This document shows positions 56,101-63,413 of a DNA stretch of 64,000 bases, piece after piece; the stretch's first letter is position 1; every line of letters begins with the position of its first letter. The notes under the pieces are model-generated. The model saw only the letters and a list, made by a program, of their open reading frames with translations. It was not told where the DNA came from and ran no database searches. The DNA is from QHXW01 sp035297145 (lineage in GTDB: Bacteria; Acidobacteriota; Terriglobia; Bryobacterales; Bryobacteraceae), in NCBI GenBank assembly GCA_035297145.1, contig DATGZN010000036.1:1-64000 (forward strand), read 5' to 3'. The translations under genes were made by a program, and so were the position numbers.

Positions 56101-58828
56101 TCGGCAGTTGCTAAATGACCAGATCACGGGGCTGATTGCCGCGGGCGTCGAAGCTAACGTGACGGATCGGCCAGGCGGCATCTTCATAAGGTCCGGTGAC
56201 CAGATATCGGGCGAGGATCGCATTCTGATCCAATCGGTCGCTCGCGTCATCATCACCGATAGCAGGGGGTCGCTGGCGGACCAAATCGACGGCCGGAGTG
56301 TTGTTGCTGCACCGGTTCCGGCATTCGCTCCGACCCGGACCCATCGTATCGAGTCCCCGGCAGCCACCGAGTTGTCTTTCCGCAATCTGATTTTCTTTAA
56401 TGGCCTCGGAGGATTCACTCCGGATGGGCGCGAATACGTAATCACGACCGCGGACGAGCAGCCGACGCCCGCCCCGTGGGTCAACGTGCTGGCAAACCCG
56501 CACTTTGGAACCGTCGTCTCAGAGAGCGGCCTCGCCTACACCTGGGGCGAGAATGCCCACGAATTCCGCGTCACGCCGTGGTCGAATGACCCGGTGAGCG
56601 ATTCGGGCGGAGAAGCCTTCTACCTGCGTGACGAGGAGAGCGGCGATTTCTGGTCCCCCACGCCGTTGCCCAGGAGTGGAACGAGCCCGTACATCAGCCG
56701 CCACGGATTCGGCTACAGCGTCTTCGAGCACACCGAGGGCGGCATCCACTCGGAGCTATGGGTTTATGTGGCCCTGGACGCATCGGTTAAGTTCTCGGTC
56801 CTCAAGGTACGAAACGAATCAGGACGAACGCGCCGGCTCTCCGCGACGGGCTACGTCGAATGGGTGCTAGGCGATCTGCGGTCTAAATCGTCCATGTATG
56901 TGATCACCGAGATCGATCCCGCCAGCGGCGCGCTGTTCGCACGGAATCCTTACAACACGGAGTTCACGGGTAGGATTGCCTTCTTCGATGTGGACGACGC
57001 AGCGCGGACCATAAGCGGCGATCGCACTGAGTTTCTTGGACGCAACGGCACCCATCGGACCCCGGCGGCTATGATGCAAGCTCGGCTTTCTGGCAAGGTT
57101 GGCGCCGCCTTGGACCCTTGTGCTGCGATCCAAGTTCCCTTCGAACTGGCCGCGGGCCAAGAGCATGAAATCGTCTTCCGGCTCGGCGTAGGTCGAGACG
57201 CCGATCACGCCGGCAATCTGGTGCATCGCTTTCGGGGGCCCGCTCCGTCGCGCGGCGCGCTCGAAGCAGTGTGGCAGTACTGGAAACACACGCTCGGCGC
57301 GGTGCATGTGGAAACACCCGACCAGTCCGTCAACGTCTTGGCAAACGGCTGGCTACTGTATCAAACTCTAGCGTGCCGTTTGTGGGCACGGAGCGGATTC
57401 TACCAGTCTGGGGGCGCGTTCGGTTTCCGCGATCAATTACAGGACGTGATGGCGCTCATCCATGCCGAGCCGGGGCTGGTGCGCGCGCACTTACTGCTGT
57501 GTGCTGCCCGTCAGTTCCGGGAAGGAGATGTCCAGCACTGGTGGCATCCTCCCTCGGGCCGAGGCGTCCGCACACACTGTTCGGATGATTATCTTTGGTT
57601 GCCGTTGGCCACGTCCCGTTACGTACTGAGCACAGGGGACACCGGGGTGTTGGATGAACCCGTCCGTTTCCTCGAAGGCCGCCCAGTGAACATGGACGAA
57701 GACTCGTACTACGATCTGCCGGGTGTCTCTGAGGAAACCGCTCCCTTGTACGAACACTGCGTGCGAGCTATCCTGCGAGGCCTCACATCGGGTGAGCACG
57801 GCCTGCCGCTCATGGGTTCCGGTGACTGGAACGACGGAATGAACAAAGTGGGTGAACGCGGCAAAGGGGAAAGTATCTGGCTGGGATTTTTCCTTTACGA
57901 CGTCCTGACACGGTTCGCCGAAGTTGCCCGCAATCGGGGAGACCTGTCTTTTGGTGAACGTTGCCGGAGCGAGGCGGCTCAAGTGCGCGAGAATATAGAG
58001 CTAAACGGCTGGGATGGCGCGTGGTACCGCCGCGCGTACTTCGACGACGGCTCGCCGCTCGGGTCCTCGAGTAACCCCGAATGCCAGATTGATTCGATCG
58101 CGCAAAGCTGGGCTGTTCTATCTGGGGCTGGCGATAGCACGCGCTCATACATGGCCATGGCAGCGGTCGATAAGCACCTTGTTCGCCGGAGCGATGCGCT
58201 GATACAACTCCTGGATCCGCCGTTCGACAAGTCGAATTTGGATCCCGGCTATATCAGAGGGTACCTTCCAGGTGTCAGAGAGAATGGCGGACAGTACACC
58301 CATGCGGCCATCTGGACAGTGATGGCGTTCGCTGCGCTGGGCAACAGCCGCCGCGCGTGGGAACTGCTGGCTATGATCAACCCGGTGAACCACGGCGCAA
58401 CTCCGGAAGCGATTGCGACCTACAAGGTGGAACCGTACGTCGTGGCGGCGGACGTTTACGCTCTCTCGCCGCATACCGGCCGCGGTGGATGGACCTGGTA
58501 CACAGGCTCTGCCGGCTGGATGTACCGGCTGATCCTGGAATCACTCCTCGGGCTGCGGATTGAGGTGGATAAACTGCACTTCGCGCCGTGCCTTCCAGCG
58601 CATTGGAAAGAGTTCAAGGTGCATTACCGGTTTCGCGAGACCGTCTACCATATTGTTGTCCGCCAAATGCCTGCCACGAGCGGAGCAACGACGTTGACCG
58701 TTGACGGCGTTCAGGGAAACGACAAGGCTATTCCCCTGGTTGACGATCATCAAGAACACACCGTCGAGGTGCGAATACACACCGCAAACAGCTCACTCGC
58801 CCCGTTACCAAGTCTTCAGAATGCTTGA
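50174..58828 (+). CDS. ndvB: Cyclic beta-1,2-glucan synthase (NdvB/ChvB-like)
   Basis: 2,884 aa. N-terminal helical part (~1-430) ; membrane helix about 437-460 ; GT84-type glycosyltransferase with TLDTDTQLPRESA (DxD, about residue 650) and the SRRRRWIRGDWQ segment (about 803, Q/R-x-R-W-like); further membrane helices about 840-890 and 970-1020; glycoamylase-like domain with SGYNIIDAHLNYQYRAFG at about 1421; two GH94-type beta-sandwich parts; and a GH94 (phosphorylase) catalytic domain with GSGDWNDGM at about 2549. It makes cyclic beta-1,2-glucan on a protein-bound intermediate at the inner membrane. GGTGGGGG precedes ATG. No dedicated glucan exporter gene follows. Confidence 0.92.
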   Translation: MSAGLTARVRASNKTVFNGWLQLSASLRGNGLAKKYAGGEPPLRSELFSADQMKLHGKTLAASHQLSPRSPRDRLLTRLAENEEVLIGVRSLLTDAVQENRRLTPAGEWLLDNFYLIEEQIRTAKRHLPKRYSQELPSLVNGGSAGLPRVYDIALETISHGDGRVDPESLTSFVAAYQTVTALKLGELWAIPIMLRLALIENLRRVGMRVAADRIDRNHADSWADQMTEVAEKDPKNLILVIADMARSSPPMVSSFVAEFARRLQGQSPALALPLTWIEQQLSESGLTIEQLVQSENHQQAADQVSVSNTIGSLRFLGAMDWREFVETMSVVEQTLREDPSETYGRMDFATRDRYRHVVEKVAKSGRLPEATVARNAIQLAHEGLAREGGEDRAAHVGFYLIDKGLPQLARTAHIRPSVSETFQGMIRRFPLSVYLGAILLITVFFTASLLAKAYAGGFQGWALTLTGVVSVLCTSQLAVALVNWLATLLAEPHALPRMDFSQGIPSELRTLAVVPAMLASTQNVEDLIEALEVRFLANQDPNLHFGLLTDFQDAHEETLPEDEPLLCLARKGIEDLNEKYRSTKSGAFFLFHRPRCWNPRERLWMGYERKRGKLAALNSLLRGGTFGHSGDPFSLVVGRTAVLSSVEYVITLDTDTQLPRESARHFVEAMAHPLNRARYDEDKRRVTQGYGILQPRVAVSLPGTNRSRYARLWGSEPGIDPYTRAVSDVYQDLFGEGSFIGKGIYDVDAFERSLNGRFLENRILSHDLLEGCYARAGLLSDVQLYEEYPACYSADVSRRRRWIRGDWQIARWLLPRVPSPSGRRQKNPLSGLSRWKILDNLRRSLAPAALMLLLVAGWTILLPAWFWTLSVIAIILIPPLLASILDVFRKPDDVLLSQYFAAWMRSTVRHFAQAAFTLACLPYEAFFSLDAIGRTAGRMLFTHTRLLEWNPSGDPDRSGRQDLFACCQSMWVAPAIAISAAIYLALSRPTALSVAGPMLGLWSVSPAIAWWISLPLARRRVKLTVDQNIFLRNLSRKTWAFFETFVGPDDHWLPPDNYQEHPVGAIAHRTSPTNMGLALLANLSACDFGYISAAQLVERTVNALHTMKALERHRGHFYNWYDTQSLRPLPPLYVSTVDSGNLAGHLLTLRAGLAALPDQKILGSRLFDGLADTLRVLEQAAGGACPAQFSQLHMNLESRPSGFASIRLHLDQLAASATELKDQLGPHSDIQAKWWADAFARQCRGALDELTLSQIDDVPEVPTLRELATLELELPSASRRATARIAAIESLALECGELAAMEYDFLYDKARHLLAIGYNVSERRRDASYYDLLASEARLCSFVAIAQGQLPQESWFALGRLLTTLGGEPILLSWSGSMFEYLMPLLVMPTYENTLLDQTCKAAVRKQIEYGKSRGGPWGISESGYNIIDAHLNYQYRAFGVPGLGLKRGLAEDLVIAPYASALALMVAPEEACLNLQRLAAGGLAGRFGFYEAIDYTPSRLPRGQSAAVVRSFMAHHQGMSFLSLAYLLLDRPMQRRFESDPSFQATTLLLQERIPRTTPFDPHTAEPSGFRSASTAREASVRVFSSPNTPIPEVQLLSNGRYHVMITNAGGGYSRWKDIAVTRWREDTVCDNWGTFCYVRDVKTGEFWSTAYQPTLKQRKTYEAIFSEGRAEFRSGGNVFDMHTEIAVSPEDDIELRRVTVTNRSRTRRAIDVTSYAEVVLASAAAEALHPAFSNLFVQTEIIPERQVILCTRRPRSRDEQAPWMFHLMAVHGADVGEVSYETDRMRFIGRGNTVANPQAITGPPALSGSQGSVLDPIVAIRCRITLDPEQSATINMVTGVGASRDACLGLVEKYQDQRLANRVFDLAWTHSQVVLRQLNATEVDAQLYGRLASSVIYANSSLRADTAVLIKNHRGQSGLWGYSISGDLPIVLLQIGDAANIELVRQLVQAHAYWRSKGLAADLVIWNEDHAGYRQLLNDQITGLIAAGVEANVTDRPGGIFIRSGDQISGEDRILIQSVARVIITDSRGSLADQIDGRSVVAAPVPAFAPTRTHRIESPAATELSFRNLIFFNGLGGFTPDGREYVITTADEQPTPAPWVNVLANPHFGTVVSESGLAYTWGENAHEFRVTPWSNDPVSDSGGEAFYLRDEESGDFWSPTPLPRSGTSPYISRHGFGYSVFEHTEGGIHSELWVYVALDASVKFSVLKVRNESGRTRRLSATGYVEWVLGDLRSKSSMYVITEIDPASGALFARNPYNTEFTGRIAFFDVDDAARTISGDRTEFLGRNGTHRTPAAMMQARLSGKVGAALDPCAAIQVPFELAAGQEHEIVFRLGVGRDADHAGNLVHRFRGPAPSRGALEAVWQYWKHTLGAVHVETPDQSVNVLANGWLLYQTLACRLWARSGFYQSGGAFGFRDQLQDVMALIHAEPGLVRAHLLLCAARQFREGDVQHWWHPPSGRGVRTHCSDDYLWLPLATSRYVLSTGDTGVLDEPVRFLEGRPVNMDEDSYYDLPGVSEETAPLYEHCVRAILRGLTSGEHGLPLMGSGDWNDGMNKVGERGKGESIWLGFFLYDVLTRFAEVARNRGDLSFGERCRSEAAQVRENIELNGWDGAWYRRAYFDDGSPLGSSSNPECQIDSIAQSWAVLSGAGDSTRSYMAMAAVDKHLVRRSDALIQLLDPPFDKSNLDPGYIRGYLPGVRENGGQYTHAAIWTVMAFAALGNSRRAWELLAMINPVNHGATPEAIATYKVEPYVVAADVYALSPHTGRGGWTWYTGSAGWMYRLILESLLGLRIEVDKLHFAPCLPAHWKEFKVHYRFRETVYHIVVRQMPATSGATTLTVDGVQGNDKAIPLVDDHQEHTVEVRIHTANSSLAPLPSLQNA

Positions 58829-59278
58829 TTGCTGACGCTCAATTCTCCACTTTCCTTTCGGGAACCCAAAAGAGGCGGCCGAGTGTATCCTCGACACGTT
58901 GATGTCCTCGCGTCCGCCCGTGGCTGAAAATTCCGCTGATCACCTTCGCCATGTCCCTACGCGGCCCCGGGCGACAATCGTTGCTTTTTTCGCGCCTGTC
59001 ACGGAGTCGGAGCCAAGGTCACAACCTTCCGTCCGGGCGAGGTGAAGGTGGGATATTACTACATCGCCCCAGGCAGGAAGCCCCGCTTGGAATACGGCGT
59101 GGCGACGGACCTCGACATCCTACAGATTGCCAGCGATTACTTCGGTATGCGTCTGTAGCGCAGGGCCACGCGCCTTTTGCGGGGACCTGCGGCAGTTTGT
59201 TTTCCCCGCGTCACCGAAAACCTGCGGGTTCGACATGTAACCGACTTGTTGTAGCAGTCGGGATCGTAAGCTAGAGAT
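58829..59278 (+). other. 450-bp gap with a possible decayed reading frame
   Basis: A frame ending at 59158 reads RPGEVKVGYYYIAPGRKPRL and EYGVATDLDILQIASDYFGM, which looks like protein but lacks a recognisable start or family. It may be the end of a decayed gene. No other feature is seen. Confidence 0.3.
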
Positions 59279-59923
59279 ATGAGCGAAAAGATTGGCTTAT
59301 TAGTCGAAGCGGATACGGGATCGGGGATTCTGCACAAGTTGACCGGCGTGATTGCCCAGCATGGCGCCAACATCACCTCTGTCGACATCGTCGATGAACG
59401 GCAGACGTATTTCGAGATCGAGGTCACGGACGAGGTAGCGGCAGTGATCGAGGATCTGTCGAAGCTTTCCATCGTTCAAAGCGTCACTCAGGTGAAGACG
59501 TTTCAGACTGTTTTTGGGAAACGAATCATCATCATGGGTGGCGGCGCCCAGGTGGGGCAGGTCGCCATCGGCGCGATTTCAGAGGCGGACCGCCACAATA
59601 TCCGTGGCGAGCACATCTCGGTGGACACCATCCCGCTAGTGGGCGAGCAGGCGTTGGCTGATGCCGTGCGTGCCTGCGGGCGGCTGCCCCGTATGAAGGC
59701 CATGGTGCTGGCTGGTTCACTAATGGGCGGCGACATCGAGCGCGCCGTTCGCGAGGTCCGGGCGCAGGGCTTACTGGTGGTGAGTTTGAATATGGCGGGA
59801 AGCGTGCCGGCGGCTGCGGATCTGGTGGTTACCGATCCTCTACAAGCAGGGGTGATGACGGTGATGGCAGTAGCGGAGACCGCAAAATTCAGTTTGGCCC
59901 GGTTGAAACACAGGGCCTTCTAG
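59279..59923 (+). CDS. ACT-DUF5612 regulatory-type protein
   Basis: 214 aa. An N-terminal ACT domain (LLVEADTGSGILHKLTGVIA, ITSVDIVDERQTYFEIEVT) is followed by a Rossmann-like DUF5612 region (IIIMGGGAQVGQVAIGAISE, LVGEQALADAVRACGRLP, MVLAGSLMGGDIERAVREV, VVTDPLQAGVMTVMA). The family is common in methanogens and scattered bacteria and is taken to sense an amino acid or related ligand. Its ligand is unknown. Alone in its surroundings. Confidence 0.85.
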   Translation: MSEKIGLLVEADTGSGILHKLTGVIAQHGANITSVDIVDERQTYFEIEVTDEVAAVIEDLSKLSIVQSVTQVKTFQTVFGKRIIIMGGGAQVGQVAIGAISEADRHNIRGEHISVDTIPLVGEQALADAVRACGRLPRMKAMVLAGSLMGGDIERAVREVRAQGLLVVSLNMAGSVPAAADLVVTDPLQAGVMTVMAVAETAKFSLARLKHRAF

Positions 59924-59995
59924 CGTCATTTCCCTTGTCCAACCCCGACATCCCACCCGCCGTAGGGGCGAGGCGCGCCGTAGTTCGAGCTGAGC

Positions 59996-61114
59996 CTATT
60001 GCACCGAGTTCAAATACGCAATCAAATCCGCCAATTGCTCCGGGTTCTTGAACCGAGGCCAGGGGATGTGCGCCTGCCGCATCCGCGAGAGCATCTGCGG
60101 TCCATGCCCCCACAGCGCCGACATGATGGTCACTTCCGAATACTTGCGCGCCTGTCCGGGCAGTGGCGGAGCGCCGTTCGTCCCGCTCGTGTGGCAATCC
60201 GCGCAATGCTTCTCCGTGAACAATTGCTTGCCGCGCGATTCACTTGCCGCCGGATACACGAACTGCCGCATCCACAAAAAGCTCAGCAACTGCCGCATCT
60301 CGTCTTCGGTCAGCGAGGGCACCGGTTGAACCATGCGCGGTGCGTGATTCCACATGTCCACCGCGATGTCGGTCAGGGTCAGATTGTGCAGCCGGTCCTC
60401 CAGCGCCAGCTTGCCCACGTGACATTTGATGCAGCCTTTCGATTCAAAAAGCCCCTCGCCGCCCTGCCCCGATCCATAAGAAAACCGCGACGCCAGGTGC
60501 CGCGTCTCCGGCAGGGTGCGCAGATACAAAAGGATGTCGCCGAGCTCCTGCGTCGTCAGCTCCTGCCACGGGATGCCCTTGCGGGTAAACGCTTCGCGCA
60601 TGTTGGCGCTGTGATTCCACATCTGCTGCACCAGCAGGATCGGCTGGCCCAGCGATTCCCACTTCACCACCGGCGGCGCGTTCTCCGCCCGCGATTCCGC
60701 AATTCCATGGCACTCGCCGCAGTGCTTCGCCGCGAACGCCTGCTTGCCGCGACCCGCGTCGCCCGGCTTGTCGAAGAACCGCGAGGAATAAAAGAACGCG
60801 AACAGATCCGCCGCTCCCTCCGGGCTGAGCCTCGGCTTATCGATGCCCGCGCCTTCGATCGCCGCCCACATCACCGGCGCGTGGTTCCACATCGTGCTGG
60901 CCAGTTGCGCCGGCGTGAAGCTCCGATCGATCTGCTTGCCCAGATCGGGCGCTATTTTGCCACCCTTGCCATCCACGCTGTGGCATTGCACGCAGCGCTC
61001 GCTCTCAAACAGTTTCTCTCCGCGCGCGGAGTCGCCCGGTACCACGGGCAGTGTCGCGGCTTGGAGTCCCAACGACATCACGCCGCAAATCCATCCGTAT
61101 CGCAATTTGCTCAC
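59996..61114 (-). CDS. Multi-haem c-type cytochrome
   Basis: About 372 aa. Four CxxCH haem-binding motifs: CVQCH, CGECH, CIKCH and CADCH, each in a repeat of about 80-100 residues with Met-Trp-Asn-His before the next (TMWNHAP, QMWNHSA, DMWNHAP, ALWGHGP). It looks like one cytochrome c fold duplicated four times. A signal-like N-terminus (YGWICGVMSLGLQAATLP) suggests periplasmic transfer of electrons. I start at GTG 61114; earlier in-frame codons run to 61201 but would overlap the divergent promoter. Partner unknown. Confidence 0.88.
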   Translation of the reverse strand: MSKLRYGWICGVMSLGLQAATLPVVPGDSARGEKLFESERCVQCHSVDGKGGKIAPDLGKQIDRSFTPAQLASTMWNHAPVMWAAIEGAGIDKPRLSPEGAADLFAFFYSSRFFDKPGDAGRGKQAFAAKHCGECHGIAESRAENAPPVVKWESLGQPILLVQQMWNHSANMREAFTRKGIPWQELTTQELGDILLYLRTLPETRHLASRFSYGSGQGGEGLFESKGCIKCHVGKLALEDRLHNLTLTDIAVDMWNHAPRMVQPVPSLTEDEMRQLLSFLWMRQFVYPAASESRGKQLFTEKHCADCHTSGTNGAPPLPGQARKYSEVTIMSALWGHGPQMLSRMRQAHIPWPRFKNPEQLADLIAYLNSVQ

Positions 61115-61149
61115 CCGAAGTCCAGTATAGTCCCCTCCGCGCCACGCGA

Positions 61150-61155
61150 TATAAT
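61150..61155 (+). promoter_or_regulatory. -10 element before the dehydrogenase gene
   Basis: TATAAT at 61150-61155, 8 bases before ATG 61164. If used, the transcript would start around the first ATG, which favours the in-frame ATG at 61188 or a leaderless message. No good -35 at 17 bp. Confidence 0.35.
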
Positions 61156-61163
61156 CTGCCGAT

Positions 61164-62192
61164 ATGTCGCTTCTCAACAGCACCTGCATGCGTCGTCTCA
61201 TTCTCCTTTTGGCTGCGTGCGCCCTCGCCGCGTCCGCTCAAACTAAAAAGATTCTCGTCATGGGCGGTGAAGACATCGAGAAAGAGCTGCAAACAGCCGT
61301 CCCACAAGCCCGTATCGTGCCCGTCACTCACGCCAACGTCATGCAGGAGATCGCCGATGCAGATGGCTTCGTCGGCGACATCCGGCCCGAAGAGGTCCGC
61401 GCCGCCAAGAAACTGAAATGGGTGCAGACCATGAGCGCCGGCGTCGAGGGCGTTCTATTCCTCTCCGGCGGCAACGATCTGCGCGATAGCAACATCGTCC
61501 TCACCAACAACAAAATCGTGCAGGGCCCCGAAATCGCCGACCACGCCATGGCCCTGCTGCTCTCGCTAACCCGCCGCCTGCCCCGGTACATGAAAGAAAT
61601 GCCCGACGAGAGCCTGGACCGCCGCGCCTTCGACGGCATCGAGTTGCGCGGCAAGACTGCGGTCGTCATTGGCGTGGGCGGCATCGGCATGCAGATCGCC
61701 CAGCGCGCCTGGGCCTTCGGCATGACCGTCATTGGCGTTGATCCTGAGGACAAGCCCTTCTCGCCGTTTCTCGCCGACGTCGTGAAGCCCGATCAAATCG
61801 ACGAAGTGATCCCCAAAGCCGACGTCGTCTTCATCTCCGCCCCGCACACCGAGCGCAGCCATAAGGAAATGGGGTCGCACGAATTCGAGCTGATGAAGCC
61901 GCACTCCTATTTCATCGCCGTCAGCCGCGGAGGCGTGTACGACATGAACGGCCTGGTTAAAGGACTGGACAGCCGCCGCCTCGCCGGCGCCGGTGTGGAC
62001 GTCACCGATCCCGAGCCGCTCCCCAAAGGCCATCCACTCTGGAAATTCGACAACGTCATCATCACCCCGCACATCGCCGGCCGCTCCGATAAGGACCGCG
62101 ACCGCATGGTCGGCACCGTAAAAGAAAACCTCGAGCGCTTCGTCGACGGCAAGCCGCTCGTGAACGTGGTCGATAAGCAGAAGGGATACTGA
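61164..62192 (+). CDS. D-2-hydroxyacid dehydrogenase with N-terminal signal peptide
   Basis: 342 aa (or 334 from ATG 61188). MRRLILLLAACALAASAQ is a signal peptide-like start. The NAD-binding domain carries VIGVGGIGMQIAQRAWAFGM, the catalytic Arg is in YFIAVSRGGVYDMNG, the Glu in DPEPLPKGHPLW and the His in ITPHIAGRSD, as in D-isomer specific 2-hydroxyacid dehydrogenases. All catalytic residues are present. Export of an NAD-linked enzyme is unusual. Divergent from the cytochrome gene. Confidence 0.85.
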   Translation: MSLLNSTCMRRLILLLAACALAASAQTKKILVMGGEDIEKELQTAVPQARIVPVTHANVMQEIADADGFVGDIRPEEVRAAKKLKWVQTMSAGVEGVLFLSGGNDLRDSNIVLTNNKIVQGPEIADHAMALLLSLTRRLPRYMKEMPDESLDRRAFDGIELRGKTAVVIGVGGIGMQIAQRAWAFGMTVIGVDPEDKPFSPFLADVVKPDQIDEVIPKADVVFISAPHTERSHKEMGSHEFELMKPHSYFIAVSRGGVYDMNGLVKGLDSRRLAGAGVDVTDPEPLPKGHPLWKFDNVIITPHIAGRSDKDRDRMVGTVKENLERFVDGKPLVNVVDKQKGY

Positions 62193-62518
62193 GAGAAGCT
62201 TCTTCCGGGGCGCACCAGACTCAATTCGCGGACTGGGGTCGAAATTCCGACCAACACAATCATGGAAACGGCTGCCCCGATTGGGAATTTCGTTGCCTGT
62301 ACCCGAATTGCCCTCACCACCCGGCTCGGAAGCCGGCGTCGGCACAAAAACGGCTACCCTGATAGCGCGTAGCCACGGGAACCTAAATGTTGAGCGACGG
62401 CGACAAGCAGTGGATGGCCGAGCAGCTTGTATATCACGGCCGATAATTCTTGGAACGTGTCAAGGTCGGGCTAAAGCGGGTGCCTAAGGCTGCCGATCTA
62501 TCATCTGGAGGTTCAGTT
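62193..62518. other. 326-bp intergenic region, no gene recognised
   Basis: Contains a short inverted repeat, CCGGCTCGGAAGCCGG, around 62322-62337. No start with a Shine-Dalgarno and no recognisable coding frame ahead of the CheW-CZB gene. Confidence 0.4.
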
Positions 62519-63379
62519 GTGTCTAACGTTCTACGAACCTATCATCCAGAAATGCCCTGGGCGATCGTTGAGGTGAAAAACCAGCTATTTGCCGTCGCTA
62601 CGCAAGACATGCGTGAGATGGTCATGATGCCCGAAGTGGCCCAGGTTCCCAACGTCCCCGACTACATTCGAGGCGTCATCAATCTCCGCGGACGGGTGAT
62701 GCCGGTGGTGGACTTGCGCAAACGCATGGGCATGACTTCCGCTCTCGAGGAAACCGAGAGCTTTTGCGCCATGATGCGACAGCGCGAGCAGGACCACCGG
62801 AACTGGCTGAACGAACTGGAAGCATCGGTCAAGGAGCACCGCGCGTTTTCGTTGACCACGGATCCGCACAAATGCGCCTTCGGCAAATGGTATGACAGCT
62901 ACCATGCTGATAACGCGTGGGTTGCTGCATTGCTGAAGAAGTTTGATGTGCCGCACCAGCAGATCCACAGTGTCGCCGTTGACATCGAGAAGTTGAAGGC
63001 CGGCCAGGAGTTCGACAAAGCGGAGCAGTTGACCAGCCAGACCCGTGATGGCTTACTGGCCATGTTGGTGAAGCTGTTCGCCGAGCTGAAAGATGTGGTC
63101 CGGTACGCGAAGAGGGAAACTGCCGTCATCCTGGCGAGCAGCAACAGATTGTTCGCTATCTCGGTGGACGTGGCCCAGTCAATCGAGAGATTTCCAGCGG
63201 GAAACATCGAAGAAATTTCCCCCCTGGTGCCCATCAGCCACAACGGTGTAGTGCGACGGCTTGCAAGAAAATCCAAGAGCAAAGATGTCGTTCTTCTGAT
63301 TGAAACGGATAGTTTGATGGCGGGCTGCGATCTGACCGCACTGCCACCGCCGGACTCATCAACGACGATGACCAAATAG
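62519..63379 (+). CDS. CheW-like coupling protein with inserted CZB zinc-binding domain
   Basis: 286 aa. CheW beta-barrel halves at about 14-75 (VEVKNQLFAVATQDMREMVM, YIRGVINLRGRVMPVVDLRK) and about 195-265 (ILASSNRLFAISVDVAQSIE) are split by a CZB domain at about 90-160 with the zinc ligands DHRNWL (His), KCAFGKWY (Cys) and HQQIH (His-x3-His). CZB domains sense zinc or HOCl in chemoreceptors; here it is inside the coupling protein. GTG 62519 has GGAGG seven bases upstream, which decides the start. No other che gene is adjacent. Confidence 0.85.
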   Translation: MSNVLRTYHPEMPWAIVEVKNQLFAVATQDMREMVMMPEVAQVPNVPDYIRGVINLRGRVMPVVDLRKRMGMTSALEETESFCAMMRQREQDHRNWLNELEASVKEHRAFSLTTDPHKCAFGKWYDSYHADNAWVAALLKKFDVPHQQIHSVAVDIEKLKAGQEFDKAEQLTSQTRDGLLAMLVKLFAELKDVVRYAKRETAVILASSNRLFAISVDVAQSIERFPAGNIEEISPLVPISHNGVVRRLARKSKSKDVVLLIETDSLMAGCDLTALPPPDSSTTMTK

Positions 63380-63413
63380 CCACTGAACGTCAATGCGTCC
63401 GGCGAAGCTCTAA

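Noticed and set aside
59999..61246. Plus-strand 415-codon frame opposite the cytochrome gene
   Set aside because: It is a shadow: the minus strand encodes four CxxCH motifs, while the plus frame is Arg/His/Gln-rich with no family.
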